The position numbers and the translations under genes were made by a program. From Ligilactobacillus ruminis DSM 20403 = NBRC 102161 (lineage in GTDB: Bacteria > Bacillota > Bacilli > Lactobacillales > Lactobacillaceae): DNA of 39,590 bases. The notes beneath the pieces were generated by a model. The model saw only the letters and a program-made list of their open reading frames with translations. It was not told the origin of the DNA and did no database searches. Location of the stretch: NCBI RefSeq assembly GCF_900113455.1, contig NZ_FOPI01000017.1, forward strand, positions 14,193 to 53,782, given 5' to 3'. Positions 15,642 through 26,035 of this stretch are shown in pieces (within the stretch, counting starts at the first letter, position 1; every line of letters begins with the position of its first letter).

Positions 15642-17921
15642 ATGAGAAAAGAAACTTACGACGTTACCGGAATGACCTGCTCTTCCTGCGTAAGACACGT
15701 TGAAAAAGCCGTCGAAAAGCAACCGGGTGTCAAAAAAGTCACGGTCAACCTTTTAAAAAACAGCATGGTGGTTGATTACGACGAAAACAAGCTTAATCAA
15801 TCAGAAATAGAACATGCCGTTTCAGATGCCGGATATGGAGCAAGGCTTCGCTCAAAAAACGCTGATTTGACCAAAGATACGGAAGAAAATTCGGCTCAAA
15901 AAGAGTATGAGTCTTATAAGCAGCGCTTGATCTGGTCAGTCATCTTTACCGTCCCGCTGATCTACCTTTCGATGGGACACATGCTTGGTTGGCCTTTGCC
16001 GTTTTTCTTCTTAGGAACAACGAATGCCATCACCTTTGCCTTCACGCAGTTCCTGCTGCTTCTGCCGGTCATTTACCTTAACCGCAGCTATTTCATCAAC
16101 GGGTTCAAGTCTCTTTTCAAGGGAACGCCGAACATGGACTCTCTGGTAGCGTTAGGAGCTTCGGCAGCTCTTGTCTACGGAATCTTTACTATTTACAAAA
16201 TTGGCATTGGATTGGAATTTCTGGATTTTAAAAGCGTCTCGGCACACGTCATGAATCTTTACTTTGAATCTGCAGGAACCATCTTGACGTTGATTACGCT
16301 CGGAAAAACGCTTGAGGCAAAAGCCAAGGGCAAAACAACGGATGCCATTTCAAAGCTTTTGAATCTGGCACCTAAAATAGCCAGAGTGCTGCGTGACAAC
16401 CAGGAAAAAAACGTTCCGGTAGAAGAAGTCAAGAAAGATGACGTCGTAATCGTCAAGTCCGGAGAAAGCATCCCTGTTGACGGCGTCATCATCTCTGGCA
16501 GCGCATCAATCGACGAATCTGCTCTGACGGGCGAGAGTCTTCCGGTCGACAAAAAAGAAGGCGACAAGGCAATCGGCGCAACCATCAACCGAAACGGCTA
16601 TTTCAAAATGAGAGTCACCAAGACAGGCGATGAGACCGTCCTTGCTCAAATCGTCAAACTTGTCGATGAAGCAACAAGTTCCAAGGCTCCCATCGCTAAT
16701 TTGGCCGATCGCGTCAGCGGCGTCTTCGTTCCGATCGTAATCGGCATCGCTTTTATCGCGGCCATTACTTGGCTGTTGCTTGGTTCAACGTTTGAATTTG
16801 CTCTTTCAATCGGAATTTCCGTCCTTGTCATCAGTTGTCCGTGTGCTCTCGGACTGGCGACGCCGACAGCCATCATGGTCGGAACCGGCCAGGGGGCAAT
16901 AAACGGAATCTTGTTCAAATCCGCCAAGGCGCTTGAAACAACGCATGAGCTGCAAACAATCGTTTTTGACAAAACCGGAACGATTACGGAAGGCAAGCCG
17001 GTTGTCACCGACATCTTTCCGTTGCAAAATACAGAAAACGATTTGCTGCAAATTGCGGCTTCGCTTGAATCCTTGTCTGAACACCCTTTGGCTCAAGCAA
17101 TTACGAATTCTGCAAAAGAAAAAAATCTTTCTTTGCTTGAGGTCGAAAAATTCACGCAGGTTGCAGGACAGGGAATTCGTGGTATTATCGATGGTAAGAA
17201 GGTTCTTGCCGGAAATTTGAAAATGATGAATGAAAACCAGATTGAAACAACGTCAGCAAATTTTCTTGACAACAGTACAAACAGCGGAAAAACAACGCTT
17301 TACTTTGCCCAAGACAATCGTCTCATCGGCATCATCCGCGTCGCTGACGTTATTAAAGACACAAGTAAAGAAGCAATTGAGGAACTCAATCAAATGGGCC
17401 TTCAAACGATCATGCTGACCGGTGACAACGAAACGACCGCAAGATCCATCGCTAAAAAAGCCGGCATCAGAAACGTCATCGCGGAGGTCCTGCCCGCTGA
17501 CAAGGAACATGAGATTCAAAAGCTGCAAAATCAAGGACAAAAAGTCGCCATGGTCGGTGACGGAATCAACGATGCGCCTGCCCTTGCAAGAGCAGACGTC
17601 GGCATTGCCATCGGAGCAGGAACCGACATTGCCATTGATTCAGCCGACGTTGTTTTAATGAAAAGCCAGCTCACTGAAGTTTCGACCGCTATCAGGCTCA
17701 GCAAGGCGACCATCAAAAACATCAAAGAAAATCTTTTTTGGGCATTCATCTACAACATTATCGGAATTCCGATTGCTGCAGGAATCTTCTACCCTGCATT
17801 CGGACTTAAACTCAGTCCGATGATCGGTGCTCTTGCAATGAGTTTCAGTTCCGTCTTTGTCGTTACCAATGCTTTGCGGCTGCGCTTTTTCAGCGCAAGG
17901 CACTCTAATCATAAAAATTAA
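15642..17921 (+). CDS. copA: Copper-exporting P1B-type ATPase
   Basis: About 759 aa membrane pump. One N-terminal heavy-metal domain carries GMTCSSC (Cys13, Cys16). A membrane part follows, then the actuator with TGES, the intramembrane copper motif SCPCALGLATP, the phosphorylation site DKTGTIT, SEHPLAQAI, and GDGINDAPAL. This is the CopA/CopB class that extrudes Cu(I). ATG 15642 has only a weak upstream ribosome site (AGCAGAAA), and a GTG-started extension at 15585 would lie inside the IS right end. The element probably displaced the native leader and any CopY-type regulator; no cop box is seen. It is followed 17 nt later by copZ. Confidence 0.93.
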   Translation: MRKETYDVTGMTCSSCVRHVEKAVEKQPGVKKVTVNLLKNSMVVDYDENKLNQSEIEHAVSDAGYGARLRSKNADLTKDTEENSAQKEYESYKQRLIWSVIFTVPLIYLSMGHMLGWPLPFFFLGTTNAITFAFTQFLLLLPVIYLNRSYFINGFKSLFKGTPNMDSLVALGASAALVYGIFTIYKIGIGLEFLDFKSVSAHVMNLYFESAGTILTLITLGKTLEAKAKGKTTDAISKLLNLAPKIARVLRDNQEKNVPVEEVKKDDVVIVKSGESIPVDGVIISGSASIDESALTGESLPVDKKEGDKAIGATINRNGYFKMRVTKTGDETVLAQIVKLVDEATSSKAPIANLADRVSGVFVPIVIGIAFIAAITWLLLGSTFEFALSIGISVLVISCPCALGLATPTAIMVGTGQGAINGILFKSAKALETTHELQTIVFDKTGTITEGKPVVTDIFPLQNTENDLLQIAASLESLSEHPLAQAITNSAKEKNLSLLEVEKFTQVAGQGIRGIIDGKKVLAGNLKMMNENQIETTSANFLDNSTNSGKTTLYFAQDNRLIGIIRVADVIKDTSKEAIEELNQMGLQTIMLTGDNETTARSIAKKAGIRNVIAEVLPADKEHEIQKLQNQGQKVAMVGDGINDAPALARADVGIAIGAGTDIAIDSADVVLMKSQLTEVSTAIRLSKATIKNIKENLFWAFIYNIIGIPIAAGIFYPAFGLKLSPMIGALAMSFSSVFVVTNALRLRFFSARHSNHKN

Positions 17922-17938
17922 TCCAGGAGGAATCAACA

Positions 17939-18154
17939 ATGGAAAAAACATTTACCGTAAAAGGCATGACATGCATGAATTGTGCAAATCACGTCAAAGA
18001 AGCATTATTGAAAGTTGACGGAGTAACGTCCGCCAAAGTTGACCTTGAACAAAAAAAGGCAACGATTGAAGCCGATTCGACCGTATCGGACAAGGCATTA
18101 AAAGATGCGGTTTCAGATGCAGGCTATAAGGCCAAGTTCGGTTTCTTCAAATAG
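17939..18154 (+). CDS. copZ: Copper chaperone CopZ
   Basis: 71 aa, a single heavy-metal-associated domain. The copper-binding motif GMTCMNC has Cys13 and Cys16, and the pattern VKEALLKVDGVTSAKVDLEQ is typical of the ferredoxin-like fold. It delivers Cu(I) to CopA or to a regulator. AGGAGG lies upstream of the ATG. It forms the copAZ operon, ended by the palindrome of repeat R4. Confidence 0.92.
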   Translation: MEKTFTVKGMTCMNCANHVKEALLKVDGVTSAKVDLEQKKATIEADSTVSDKALKDAVSDAGYKAKFGFFK

Positions 18155-18174
18155 CTGATGAACCATGCCTAAAA

Positions 18175-18400
18175 TTAAAGCCCTGGATGATTTGCAATTA
18201 ATTACAAATCTCATCTGGGGCTTTTGCGTATTCAGGACAATCTTATGTTATGACAGAAATAACCAAAAGAAATCGGTTTTTCGTTAGGAAAGGTGAATTT
18301 GTTCGTAAAATTGAATGAGAGCTTGACGAGGTTACGGGTAAATTTCAAAATCGACGTTTTGCCGTAACCGGGAACTGGATTTTACGGGCAGATTTGAAAA
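18175..18400 (-). repeat. Dispersed intergenic repeat, copy R4 (reverse orientation)
   Basis: Core palindrome at 18177-18225 (AAAGCCCTGGATGATTTGCA ... CATCTGGGGCTTTT) ends the copAZ operon. In reverse complement it continues through CGCAAAA, TTATTTCTGTCAT and GAGCTCTCA-like words in the order seen in R2 and R3. The distal module TTACGGG ... ATTTCAAAATCGACG ... GCCGTAA is at 18332-18375. It fills almost the whole gap between copZ and rpmE2. Confidence 0.65.
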
Positions 18401-18409
18401 AACATGAAA

Positions 18410-18444
18410 ACAGCCAAGTATCCTCAACCTGGACACTTGGCTGT
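18410..18444. terminator. Bidirectional terminator after rpmE2
   Basis: Perfect 10-bp stem ACAGCCAAGT/ACTTGGCTGT with T tracts on both sides, 15 nt after the rpmE2 stop codon. Confidence 0.85.
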
Positions 18445-18459
18445 TTTTCATTAATCGTC

Positions 18460-18708
18460 TTATTTTGTGAAACCGTACTTCTTGTTGAAACGATCCACGC
18501 GACCATCTGCTTGCGTAAACTTTTGCTTACCTGTGTAGAACGGATGTGAATCACAAGAGATTTCGACACGAATCAATGGGTATGTTTTGCCATCTTCCCA
18601 TTCGATCGTTTCTGAAGATGTCTTCGTAGAACCTGACAAGAACTTATAGCCTGTTGCAGAATCCAAGAAAACAACTTCATGATAATCTGGATGAATTCCT
18701 TGCTTCAT
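18460..18708 (-). CDS. rpmE2: Ribosomal protein L31 type B
   Basis: 82 aa. The sequence [20 protein letters not shown], then [14 protein letters not shown] and [12 protein letters not shown], is characteristic of L31 type B, the zinc-free form without the CxxC pairs. AAAGGAG precedes ATG 18708; a longer frame to 18807 is leader. It follows rho on the same strand, a conserved Firmicute order. Confidence 0.95.
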   Translation of the reverse strand: MKQGIHPDYHEVVFLDSATGYKFLSGSTKTSSETIEWEDGKTYPLIRVEISCDSHPFYTGKQKFTQADGRVDRFNKKYGFTK

Positions 18709-18807
18709 TATAATTTCGCTCCTTTGCCCTGAACCATTTGCTGGATCAGAGTTATTCTGTGCTATCGCAACATACTTCATAATAACATGAAACTTCAAGT
18801 CATGCAA

Positions 18808-20127
18808 TTATCTTTTTCCGATTTTTTTGCTTGACCGCGTCGTTTTCGACAAATCTTCGACCTTTTGGCAAAATTCAGCATTGTCTTTCGTCTGCTTGAA
18901 GACTTTTAAAATATCATTCGTGAAACGAACGGTATCGCTTGTTGAAATTCTGCGAAGCTTCCAAACTGCTTCAAGCTCTTCTTTGGTCAACAAAAGTTCT
19001 TCTTTTCTCGTGCCCGACTTCTTGATGTCAACAGCAGGAAAAATTCGGCGTTCTGCCAAATCACGATTCAATTGGAGTTCTTGATTGCCGGTCCCTTTAA
19101 ATTCCTCAAATATGATGTCATCCTGCCTGCTGCCCGTTTCAACCAAAGCAGTCGCAATAATCGTCAGACTTCCGCCTTCACGGACGTTTCGTGCCGATCC
19201 AAAAAATTTCTTCGGACGGTACAAAGCCGTCGGATCCAGACCACCGGACAGGGTTTTGCCGCTTGAAGGAATCACGAGATTGTATGCGCGCGCAAGTCTG
19301 GTCAACGAATCAAGCAAAATCACGACATCCTGCTTATCCTCGACCAATCGCATCGCACGCTCAAGAACCATTTCTGAAATGTGAACATGACTTTCCGGTC
19401 TCTGATCAAAGGTCGAATAAACGACTTCACCGTTCGGATTGATTGATGAAACGTAATCTTCCAAATCGGTGACTTCTTCGGGACGCTCATCAATTAGAAG
19501 AACGATCAGTTTCGCATCTTTTGCATTCTTTGAAATTCCGGCTGCAATATTCTTCAAAAAAGTAGTCTTTCCGGCCTTAGGAGGCGCAACAATCATGCCT
19601 CTTTGACCAAATCCGACCGGTGCAAAGAGATCAATCAAGCGTGTCGACAAATCTTTGGGATTATTTTCAAGGACTAGTTTCCTATCAGGATAAATTGCCG
19701 TCAAAGCAGGAAAATGAGGTCTTCCCTTGGCTTCATCCGGATCTTTTCCGTTGACCGCATCAATATACATCATGCCGTAACGATCGTTATTGGAGCCTTT
19801 ACGCGGCGGTCTGACTCTTCCGGCCACCTCATCACCGTTTCTCAGACCAAAACGCTTGATTTGAGATGCCGACAAATAGATGTCTTCTTTTGAAGGACTG
19901 TAATTGAGCGGTCTCAAAAAACCATAGCCGCCGTCATCGTAAAAAATTTCAAGAATTCCTTTCATCCTGAAATCGTCTTGTTCGGCCTGCGCCCGGATGA
20001 CAGCCAAAGACAATTCCTTTTTGTTCATCTGACTATAGTATTTGATCTTGTATTCACGCGCATACTCGTAAATTTCTTTCAGCGTCTTCTTTTGAAGATC
20101 TTCAAGTGTCAAATTTTTTTTGCTCAT
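18808..20127 (-). CDS. rho: Transcription termination factor Rho
   Basis: 439 aa hexameric RNA helicase. An N-terminal Rho_N helix bundle (about 5-50) is followed by the primary RNA-binding cold-shock domain (GILEIFYDDGGYGFLRP, DIYLSASQIKRFGLRNGD). Then come Walker A APPKAGKTT, Walker B VVILLDSLTRLARAYN and the Q-loop region VPSSGKTLSGG-like (IPSSGKTLSGGLDPTAL). The length is normal. It starts 18 nt after murA with GAGGGATG upstream, so murA-rho are probably one operon. Confidence 0.95.
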   Translation of the reverse strand: MSKKNLTLEDLQKKTLKEIYEYAREYKIKYYSQMNKKELSLAVIRAQAEQDDFRMKGILEIFYDDGGYGFLRPLNYSPSKEDIYLSASQIKRFGLRNGDEVAGRVRPPRKGSNNDRYGMMYIDAVNGKDPDEAKGRPHFPALTAIYPDRKLVLENNPKDLSTRLIDLFAPVGFGQRGMIVAPPKAGKTTFLKNIAAGISKNAKDAKLIVLLIDERPEEVTDLEDYVSSINPNGEVVYSTFDQRPESHVHISEMVLERAMRLVEDKQDVVILLDSLTRLARAYNLVIPSSGKTLSGGLDPTALYRPKKFFGSARNVREGGSLTIIATALVETGSRQDDIIFEEFKGTGNQELQLNRDLAERRIFPAVDIKKSGTRKEELLLTKEELEAVWKLRRISTSDTVRFTNDILKVFKQTKDNAEFCQKVEDLSKTTRSSKKIGKR

Positions 20128-20145
20128 ATCATCCCTCGTTTTCTT

Positions 20146-21426
20146 CTAATGATTGAGACTCTCGCTTTCATTAATTACTTCAAGATCAACTGACAAGCCT
20201 CTGAATTTTTCAACGATCCGGTCATATCCGCGCAAAATATTGTCCGCTTTGTTGATGACGGTCGTTCCCTTAGCCATCAGTGCCAAGCCGACGAGAGACA
20301 CGCCGGCACGAATTTCGCCCGCTTCAACCACTGTCCCGGAAAGATCGATCGAATGCCCGACCGTAATAATTCCGTCTTTGCTGGAAATCTTTGCGCCCAT
20401 CCGCTGCATCTCAGGAATATGCTTGGTTCTTTCAGGATAAAGCGTGTCAATAATCGTCGAACTTCCTCTTGCCTTCATCAAAAGCGGCGTGATCGGCTGC
20501 TGCAGATCCGTGGCAAATCCAGGGAAGGGAGCCGTTTTGATATTTACCGGACTCAAAACGTCTCCGCCCGGAACATAAATCTCATCCTCATCGATTTCCA
20601 TTCGAACGCCCATTTCCTCCAATTTGGACAAAAACGGATCCAGGTGTTCCGTGATGACATTTTTGACCAGCACGCCGTTGCCGTTGGCTGCGGCAAACGA
20701 CAAATACGTCCCCGCTTCGATTCGATCGGGAATAATCGTGTGGACGTTCTTTGATCTGAGCGAATCAACGCCCTGAACGCGAATCTCATTTGTACCGGCT
20801 CCGCGAATATGGGCACCCATATTATTCAAAAAAGTTGCCAAATCAACGATTTCCGGCTCACGAGCAACGTTTTCCATAATCGTCAGTCCCTTGGCTTTGA
20901 CGGCGGCCAACAAAACGTTGATCGTCGCACCGACAGAAACGAGGTCAAAAAAGATTCTTGCTCCGTGCAATCCTTCTGGACCCGTCGTAATGTGAACGGT
21001 ATTTTCTTTTTCTTCAACATGCGCCCCCAACGCTTTGAAACCTTTGATATGCTGATCAATCGGACGCGGACCGATATTGTCGCCGCCTGGAAATCCAACG
21101 ATTGCTTCGCCGAACTTTCCAAGCAAAGCCCCCATAAAATAATATGACGCGCGCAAACTTCGAATTGCGCCGCCTGGAAGCGGAACACTCTTGATTTTTG
21201 TCGGATCAACCAAAAGTTCCCCTCGTCTGTAAGTCGAATCGACATTCATCGCCTTTAAAATCAGCATCAGATTATGAACGTCCAAAATATCCGGAACCGA
21301 ATCAAATTTAACAGGCGTATCTGCCAAAATGGCCGCAGGAATCAATGCAACAGTACTGTTTTTGGCGCCCCCGATTGTAACTTCGCCAGACAGCTTCTGT
21401 TGTCCCTTAACAATCATTTTTTCCAT
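20146..21426 (-). CDS. murA: UDP-N-acetylglucosamine 1-carboxyvinyltransferase with Asp at the active-site Cys position
   Basis: About 426 aa. It transfers enolpyruvate to UDP-GlcNAc, first committed step of peptidoglycan synthesis. The start MEKMIVKGQQKLSGEV matches the family; the frame extends to a TTG at 21447 but GAGGA sits between. Conserved blocks: GGAKNS, LRASYYFMGALLGKFG, GPRPIDQHIKGF, DRIEAGTYL, and GYDRIVEKF. The loop normally reading PGGC-x-x-GPRP is PGGDNIGPRP, placing Asp116 where most MurA enzymes have the cysteine alkylated by fosfomycin. Cys-to-Asp enzymes in other bacteria are active and fosfomycin-resistant. First gene of murA-rho-rpmE2. Confidence 0.93.
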   Translation of the reverse strand: MEKMIVKGQQKLSGEVTIGGAKNSTVALIPAAILADTPVKFDSVPDILDVHNLMLILKAMNVDSTYRRGELLVDPTKIKSVPLPGGAIRSLRASYYFMGALLGKFGEAIVGFPGGDNIGPRPIDQHIKGFKALGAHVEEKENTVHITTGPEGLHGARIFFDLVSVGATINVLLAAVKAKGLTIMENVAREPEIVDLATFLNNMGAHIRGAGTNEIRVQGVDSLRSKNVHTIIPDRIEAGTYLSFAAANGNGVLVKNVITEHLDPFLSKLEEMGVRMEIDEDEIYVPGGDVLSPVNIKTAPFPGFATDLQQPITPLLMKARGSSTIIDTLYPERTKHIPEMQRMGAKISSKDGIITVGHSIDLSGTVVEAGEIRAGVSLVGLALMAKGTTVINKADNILRGYDRIVEKFRGLSVDLEVINESESLNH

Positions 21427-21627
21427 TTCAAATATATCCTCACTCAAAACTTTTTCGAATCATCATCAATTAATATGCAAAATTAATCGTTATCAACTTC
21501 ATTTTGCATGCGCTGAAAAAAGAATGCGCCATATTGCATTTTACAAGATATGTGCTATTGTTTCAATATCATTACAAATATTATCTCATTTTTTTAACAA
21601 AAATGCGCTATGTTCTGAGCTATTTTG

Positions 21628-21656
21628 TTGACTTTCCAAATAATGACCGTTACCCT
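21628..21656 (+). promoter_or_regulatory. Candidate promoter of the HrtBA-like genes
   Basis: TTGACT, 17-nt spacer, TACCCT, 71 nt upstream of the permease ATG. The -10 is poor. The remaining 21448-21627 is A/T-rich, carries the murA leader on the minus strand and repeated ATGCGC words, and shows no gene. Confidence 0.4.
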
Positions 21657-21726
21657 TGCATTAGGTGATCAGAGCAGATGACTTTCTTCTTTACATAAAT
21701 ACATAAATATCAGAAAGGAATTCAAT

Positions 21727-22770
21727 ATGTATCTTGCAATTAAAGAAATAAAACACGAAAAATTACGTTACGGAATGATTATCGCCATGATTGCCCTCAT
21801 CAGCTGGCTCATCTTTATCTTGACCGGCCTTGCGCAAGGATTGGGAAACCAAAACACCGCAGCAATCGACAGCTGGAATTTCAAATCAATCGCATTGAAC
21901 AAGGACGCAGACGTAAACCTGCGTCAATCTTTGATCACATCTGAACAAATCAGCGCCCTGCATTTAACCAAAAAAGAAACGCTGCTTGGACAGGCATCCG
22001 TCGTAGCCAAGCACAAAAAGATGAAAAATACGAGTGCCAACTTCATCGGCCTTGAGAAAAACGGGTTTATTGCAAAAGACATCAAAAATTTTCCGACAAA
22101 ATCAGGCGATGTCTTGCTTGATGACTCATTCAAACGTTCCGGATTGAAGAAAGGCTCAAAAATCAAATTGAATTCAGAAGGCAAAACGTTCACCGTCATC
22201 GGATTCGTCGATGATGCCAAAATCAACATTTCGCCCGTAATCTATGGTACCCTGTCAGATTGGCAATCATTGAGAAACGTCCCCGAAAACTTCAAGGCAA
22301 GTGCCGTCGCGTCGCAGAAAAAAGGTTTTGAAGCAAACGATCTTTCAACGTATTCCAAACAAAAACTGATTGACAATCTTCCCGGCTATGAGGCGCAAAA
22401 TGCCACTTTTGGCTTGATGATCGGTTTTTTGCTAGTGATTTCGCTCATCATCATGGGCGTTTTCCAATATATCATCACCATCCAAAAGCTAGCTAATTTT
22501 GCCGTTTTAAGAGCACAGGGCATCCCCTCGTCATTCCTTGTCAAAAATACGATTTCGCAGGCATTTCTTTTGGGCGTAATCGGGCTTGTCCTCGGGACTT
22601 TGCTGACTTTCATCTGTTCGCTCGCAATTCCGAGTTCGGTTCCTTTGAAATTTGAGCCGTTGGCAATGCTTCTGGTCGGATTTTTGCTGCTTATCGCGGC
22701 AATTCTCGGATCGCTGGTTCCAATCAGAACGATTCTCAAAGTAGATCCTGCAAACGCAATCGGAGGTTAA
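21727..22770 (+). CDS. ABC transporter permease, HrtB-like (FtsX type)
   Basis: 347 aa. One N-terminal membrane helix (about 17-38), an extracytoplasmic domain to about 220, then three C-terminal helices, as in FtsX/MacB permeases. The start MYLAIKEIKHEKLRYGMIIAMI and LTGLAQGLGNQN resemble HrtB/DevC permeases of Gram-positive heme or stress exporters. AAGGAATT precedes the ATG. The partner ATPase follows 4 nt later. The pair lies on the plus strand between murA and pyrG, which are otherwise neighbours in related genomes, so it looks inserted. Substrate is inferred only from resemblance; no HrtR-type regulator is adjacent. Confidence 0.75.
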   Translation: MYLAIKEIKHEKLRYGMIIAMIALISWLIFILTGLAQGLGNQNTAAIDSWNFKSIALNKDADVNLRQSLITSEQISALHLTKKETLLGQASVVAKHKKMKNTSANFIGLEKNGFIAKDIKNFPTKSGDVLLDDSFKRSGLKKGSKIKLNSEGKTFTVIGFVDDAKINISPVIYGTLSDWQSLRNVPENFKASAVASQKKGFEANDLSTYSKQKLIDNLPGYEAQNATFGLMIGFLLVISLIIMGVFQYIITIQKLANFAVLRAQGIPSSFLVKNTISQAFLLGVIGLVLGTLLTFICSLAIPSSVPLKFEPLAMLLVGFLLLIAAILGSLVPIRTILKVDPANAIGG

Positions 22771-22774
22771 GACA

Positions 22775-23446
22775 ATGGAAGCAATCGAACTAAAAAACAT
22801 CAACAAGTACTACGGAAAAGGCACAAGCAAGGTCCACGTCTTAAAAGACGTCAGTTTTAAGGCTGAAAAAGGCGAGTTTGTTTTGATCTTGGGCCCGTCA
22901 GGTTCCGGAAAAAGCACGTTTCTGACGATTGCCGGCATCTTGCAAAAACCGACTTCCGGCGACGTTTTGATCAACGGGACGAATACTCGTAACATGCCGA
23001 TGAATTCCAAAGAAAAACTTCGCTTGAACAAAATCGGTTTCGTGCTCCAGTCGCATAACCTCGTACCCTATCTGACCGTTTCAGAACAATTCGAGCTCGT
23101 AGACAAAGTTAAAAACACTGAAAATCTCAGTCAAAAAGAACTTGAAAAATTGCTTGAATCGCTTGAAATTTCTAATCTGATATCTAAATATCCAAACGAG
23201 CTTTCAGGAGGTCAAATGCAGCGTGCTGCCATTGCACGTGCCCTTTATGCAAATCCGGAAATCATCCTCGCAGACGAACCGACGGCCGCACTTGATACGC
23301 CGCGAGTCAAAGAAGTCGGCAATCTTTTAAGCAACCTTGCCCATCGTCAAAACAAGGCCGTCATCACTGTAACTCATGATTTGCGATTATTGGATCAGGC
23401 CGACAGAGTCTACGATCTTAACGATGGAAAGTTAAATGAAAGATAA
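22775..23446 (+). CDS. ABC transporter ATPase, HrtA-like
   Basis: 223 aa single nucleotide-binding domain. Walker A GPSGSGKST (about 42-50), Q-loop VLQSHNLVPYLT, signature LSGGQMQR, Walker B IILADEPTAALD and switch histidine VTHD are all intact. It is a partner of the preceding FtsX-type permease, in the LolD/MacB subfamily. Translation is coupled to the permease. A strong terminator follows at 23452. Confidence 0.85.
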   Translation: MEAIELKNINKYYGKGTSKVHVLKDVSFKAEKGEFVLILGPSGSGKSTFLTIAGILQKPTSGDVLINGTNTRNMPMNSKEKLRLNKIGFVLQSHNLVPYLTVSEQFELVDKVKNTENLSQKELEKLLESLEISNLISKYPNELSGGQMQRAAIARALYANPEIILADEPTAALDTPRVKEVGNLLSNLAHRQNKAVITVTHDLRLLDQADRVYDLNDGKLNER

Positions 23447-23451
23447 ATTCT

Positions 23452-23492
23452 AAAAGCCCCAAAAATCGATAAATTCGATGTTGGGGCTTTTT
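23452..23492 (+). terminator. Terminator after the HrtA-like gene
   Basis: AAAAGCCCCAA/TTGGGGCTTTT stem with an inner ATCGA/TCGAT pairing, ending in T tract; 6 nt after the stop codon. Confidence 0.85.
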
Positions 23493-23504
23493 GGTTATTT
23501 TTGC

Positions 23505-23632
23505 CACGACGAGAAATTGTCCTGCATACGCAAAAACTCGGATAAGATTTGCAATTAACTGCAAGTCATCCGAGTTTTTCAATTTGAGTCATCGTTTCTT
23601 CCCAGCCTCTTCCGGCCAGACATAATTAAAAT
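23505..23632 (+). repeat. Dispersed intergenic repeat, copy R5 (core half)
   Basis: CCTGCATACGCAAAAACTCG leads into the core palindrome 23532-23579 (GATAAGATTTGCAATTAACT, GCAAGTCATCCGAG). The tail CAATTTGAGTCATCG, TTTCTTCCCAGCCTCTT and GGCCAGACATAATTAAAA is shared with R3 and R6. It lies between the convergent HrtA-like and pyrG genes. Confidence 0.75.
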
Positions 23633-25391
<1,759 letters not shown>

Positions 25392-25398
25392 GCAAAAA

Positions 25399-25986
25399 TT
25401 ATAATTCGTCGTCACCATCGGAATCTTCGTCATCATCCAACTCGTTCAGCTGACCTTCGATGCCGTCCGGAAGATCGTCTTCAGTATCGTCTGCATCATC
25501 GATATCGTCAAGATCTCGACTGTATTCCTTCAATTCACGATTTTCGTCTTCATCATCTTCATCGTCATAATCATCGTCAAGGTCGTTGTCTTCAGGATCG
25601 TCATCATTGTAATCGATCACGTCATCATCGTCAGCATCATCGTCCAAGAAAGCGTTGACCTTCTTGCTCTTTTTGCGCGGACGATCTTCATCGTCTTCAT
25701 CATCGGTGTGAACAAGCGCTTCGTCAATCGATTCGTATGGATACCATGAACGAAGTCCCCACGTATTTTCGCCTAATGAGATGAAGCTGCCGTCAAAATT
25801 GAGATCCATATAAAATTGAGGCAAACGATCACGAATTTCCTGATCGCTTTTACCCAAAAACGTTTGAATCTCATTGACCAAATCAGCAAATACCATTTCT
25901 TTGCCATGTTCATTAAGAATTGCGTGAGCAACCTCAATCATGGACAATTCGTTTCTGTCGGCATCTTTGAACTTTTCTAGTTCCAC
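25399..25986 (-). CDS. rpoE: RNA polymerase delta subunit
   Basis: 195 aa. The N-terminal folded domain (about 1-90) shows NELSMIEVAHAILNEHGKEMVFADLV and RLPQFYMDLNFDGSFISLGENTWGLRSWYP, split here by an ordinary linker. The C-terminal half is almost pure Asp/Glu, the hallmark of delta, which displaces nucleic acid from RNA polymerase and aids recycling. GTG start with AAAGGACG upstream. It sits directly before pyrG, the usual order, but pyrG has its own promoter just after the rpoE stop. Confidence 0.95.
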   Translation of the reverse strand: MELEKFKDADRNELSMIEVAHAILNEHGKEMVFADLVNEIQTFLGKSDQEIRDRLPQFYMDLNFDGSFISLGENTWGLRSWYPYESIDEALVHTDDEDDEDRPRKKSKKVNAFLDDDADDDDVIDYNDDDPEDNDLDDDYDDEDDEDENRELKEYSRDLDDIDDADDTEDDLPDGIEGQLNELDDDEDSDGDDEL

Positions 25987-26035
25987 TGGTACACGTCCTT
26001 TCCACTGTCTACAGTTTACTCTTCATCATACTATA

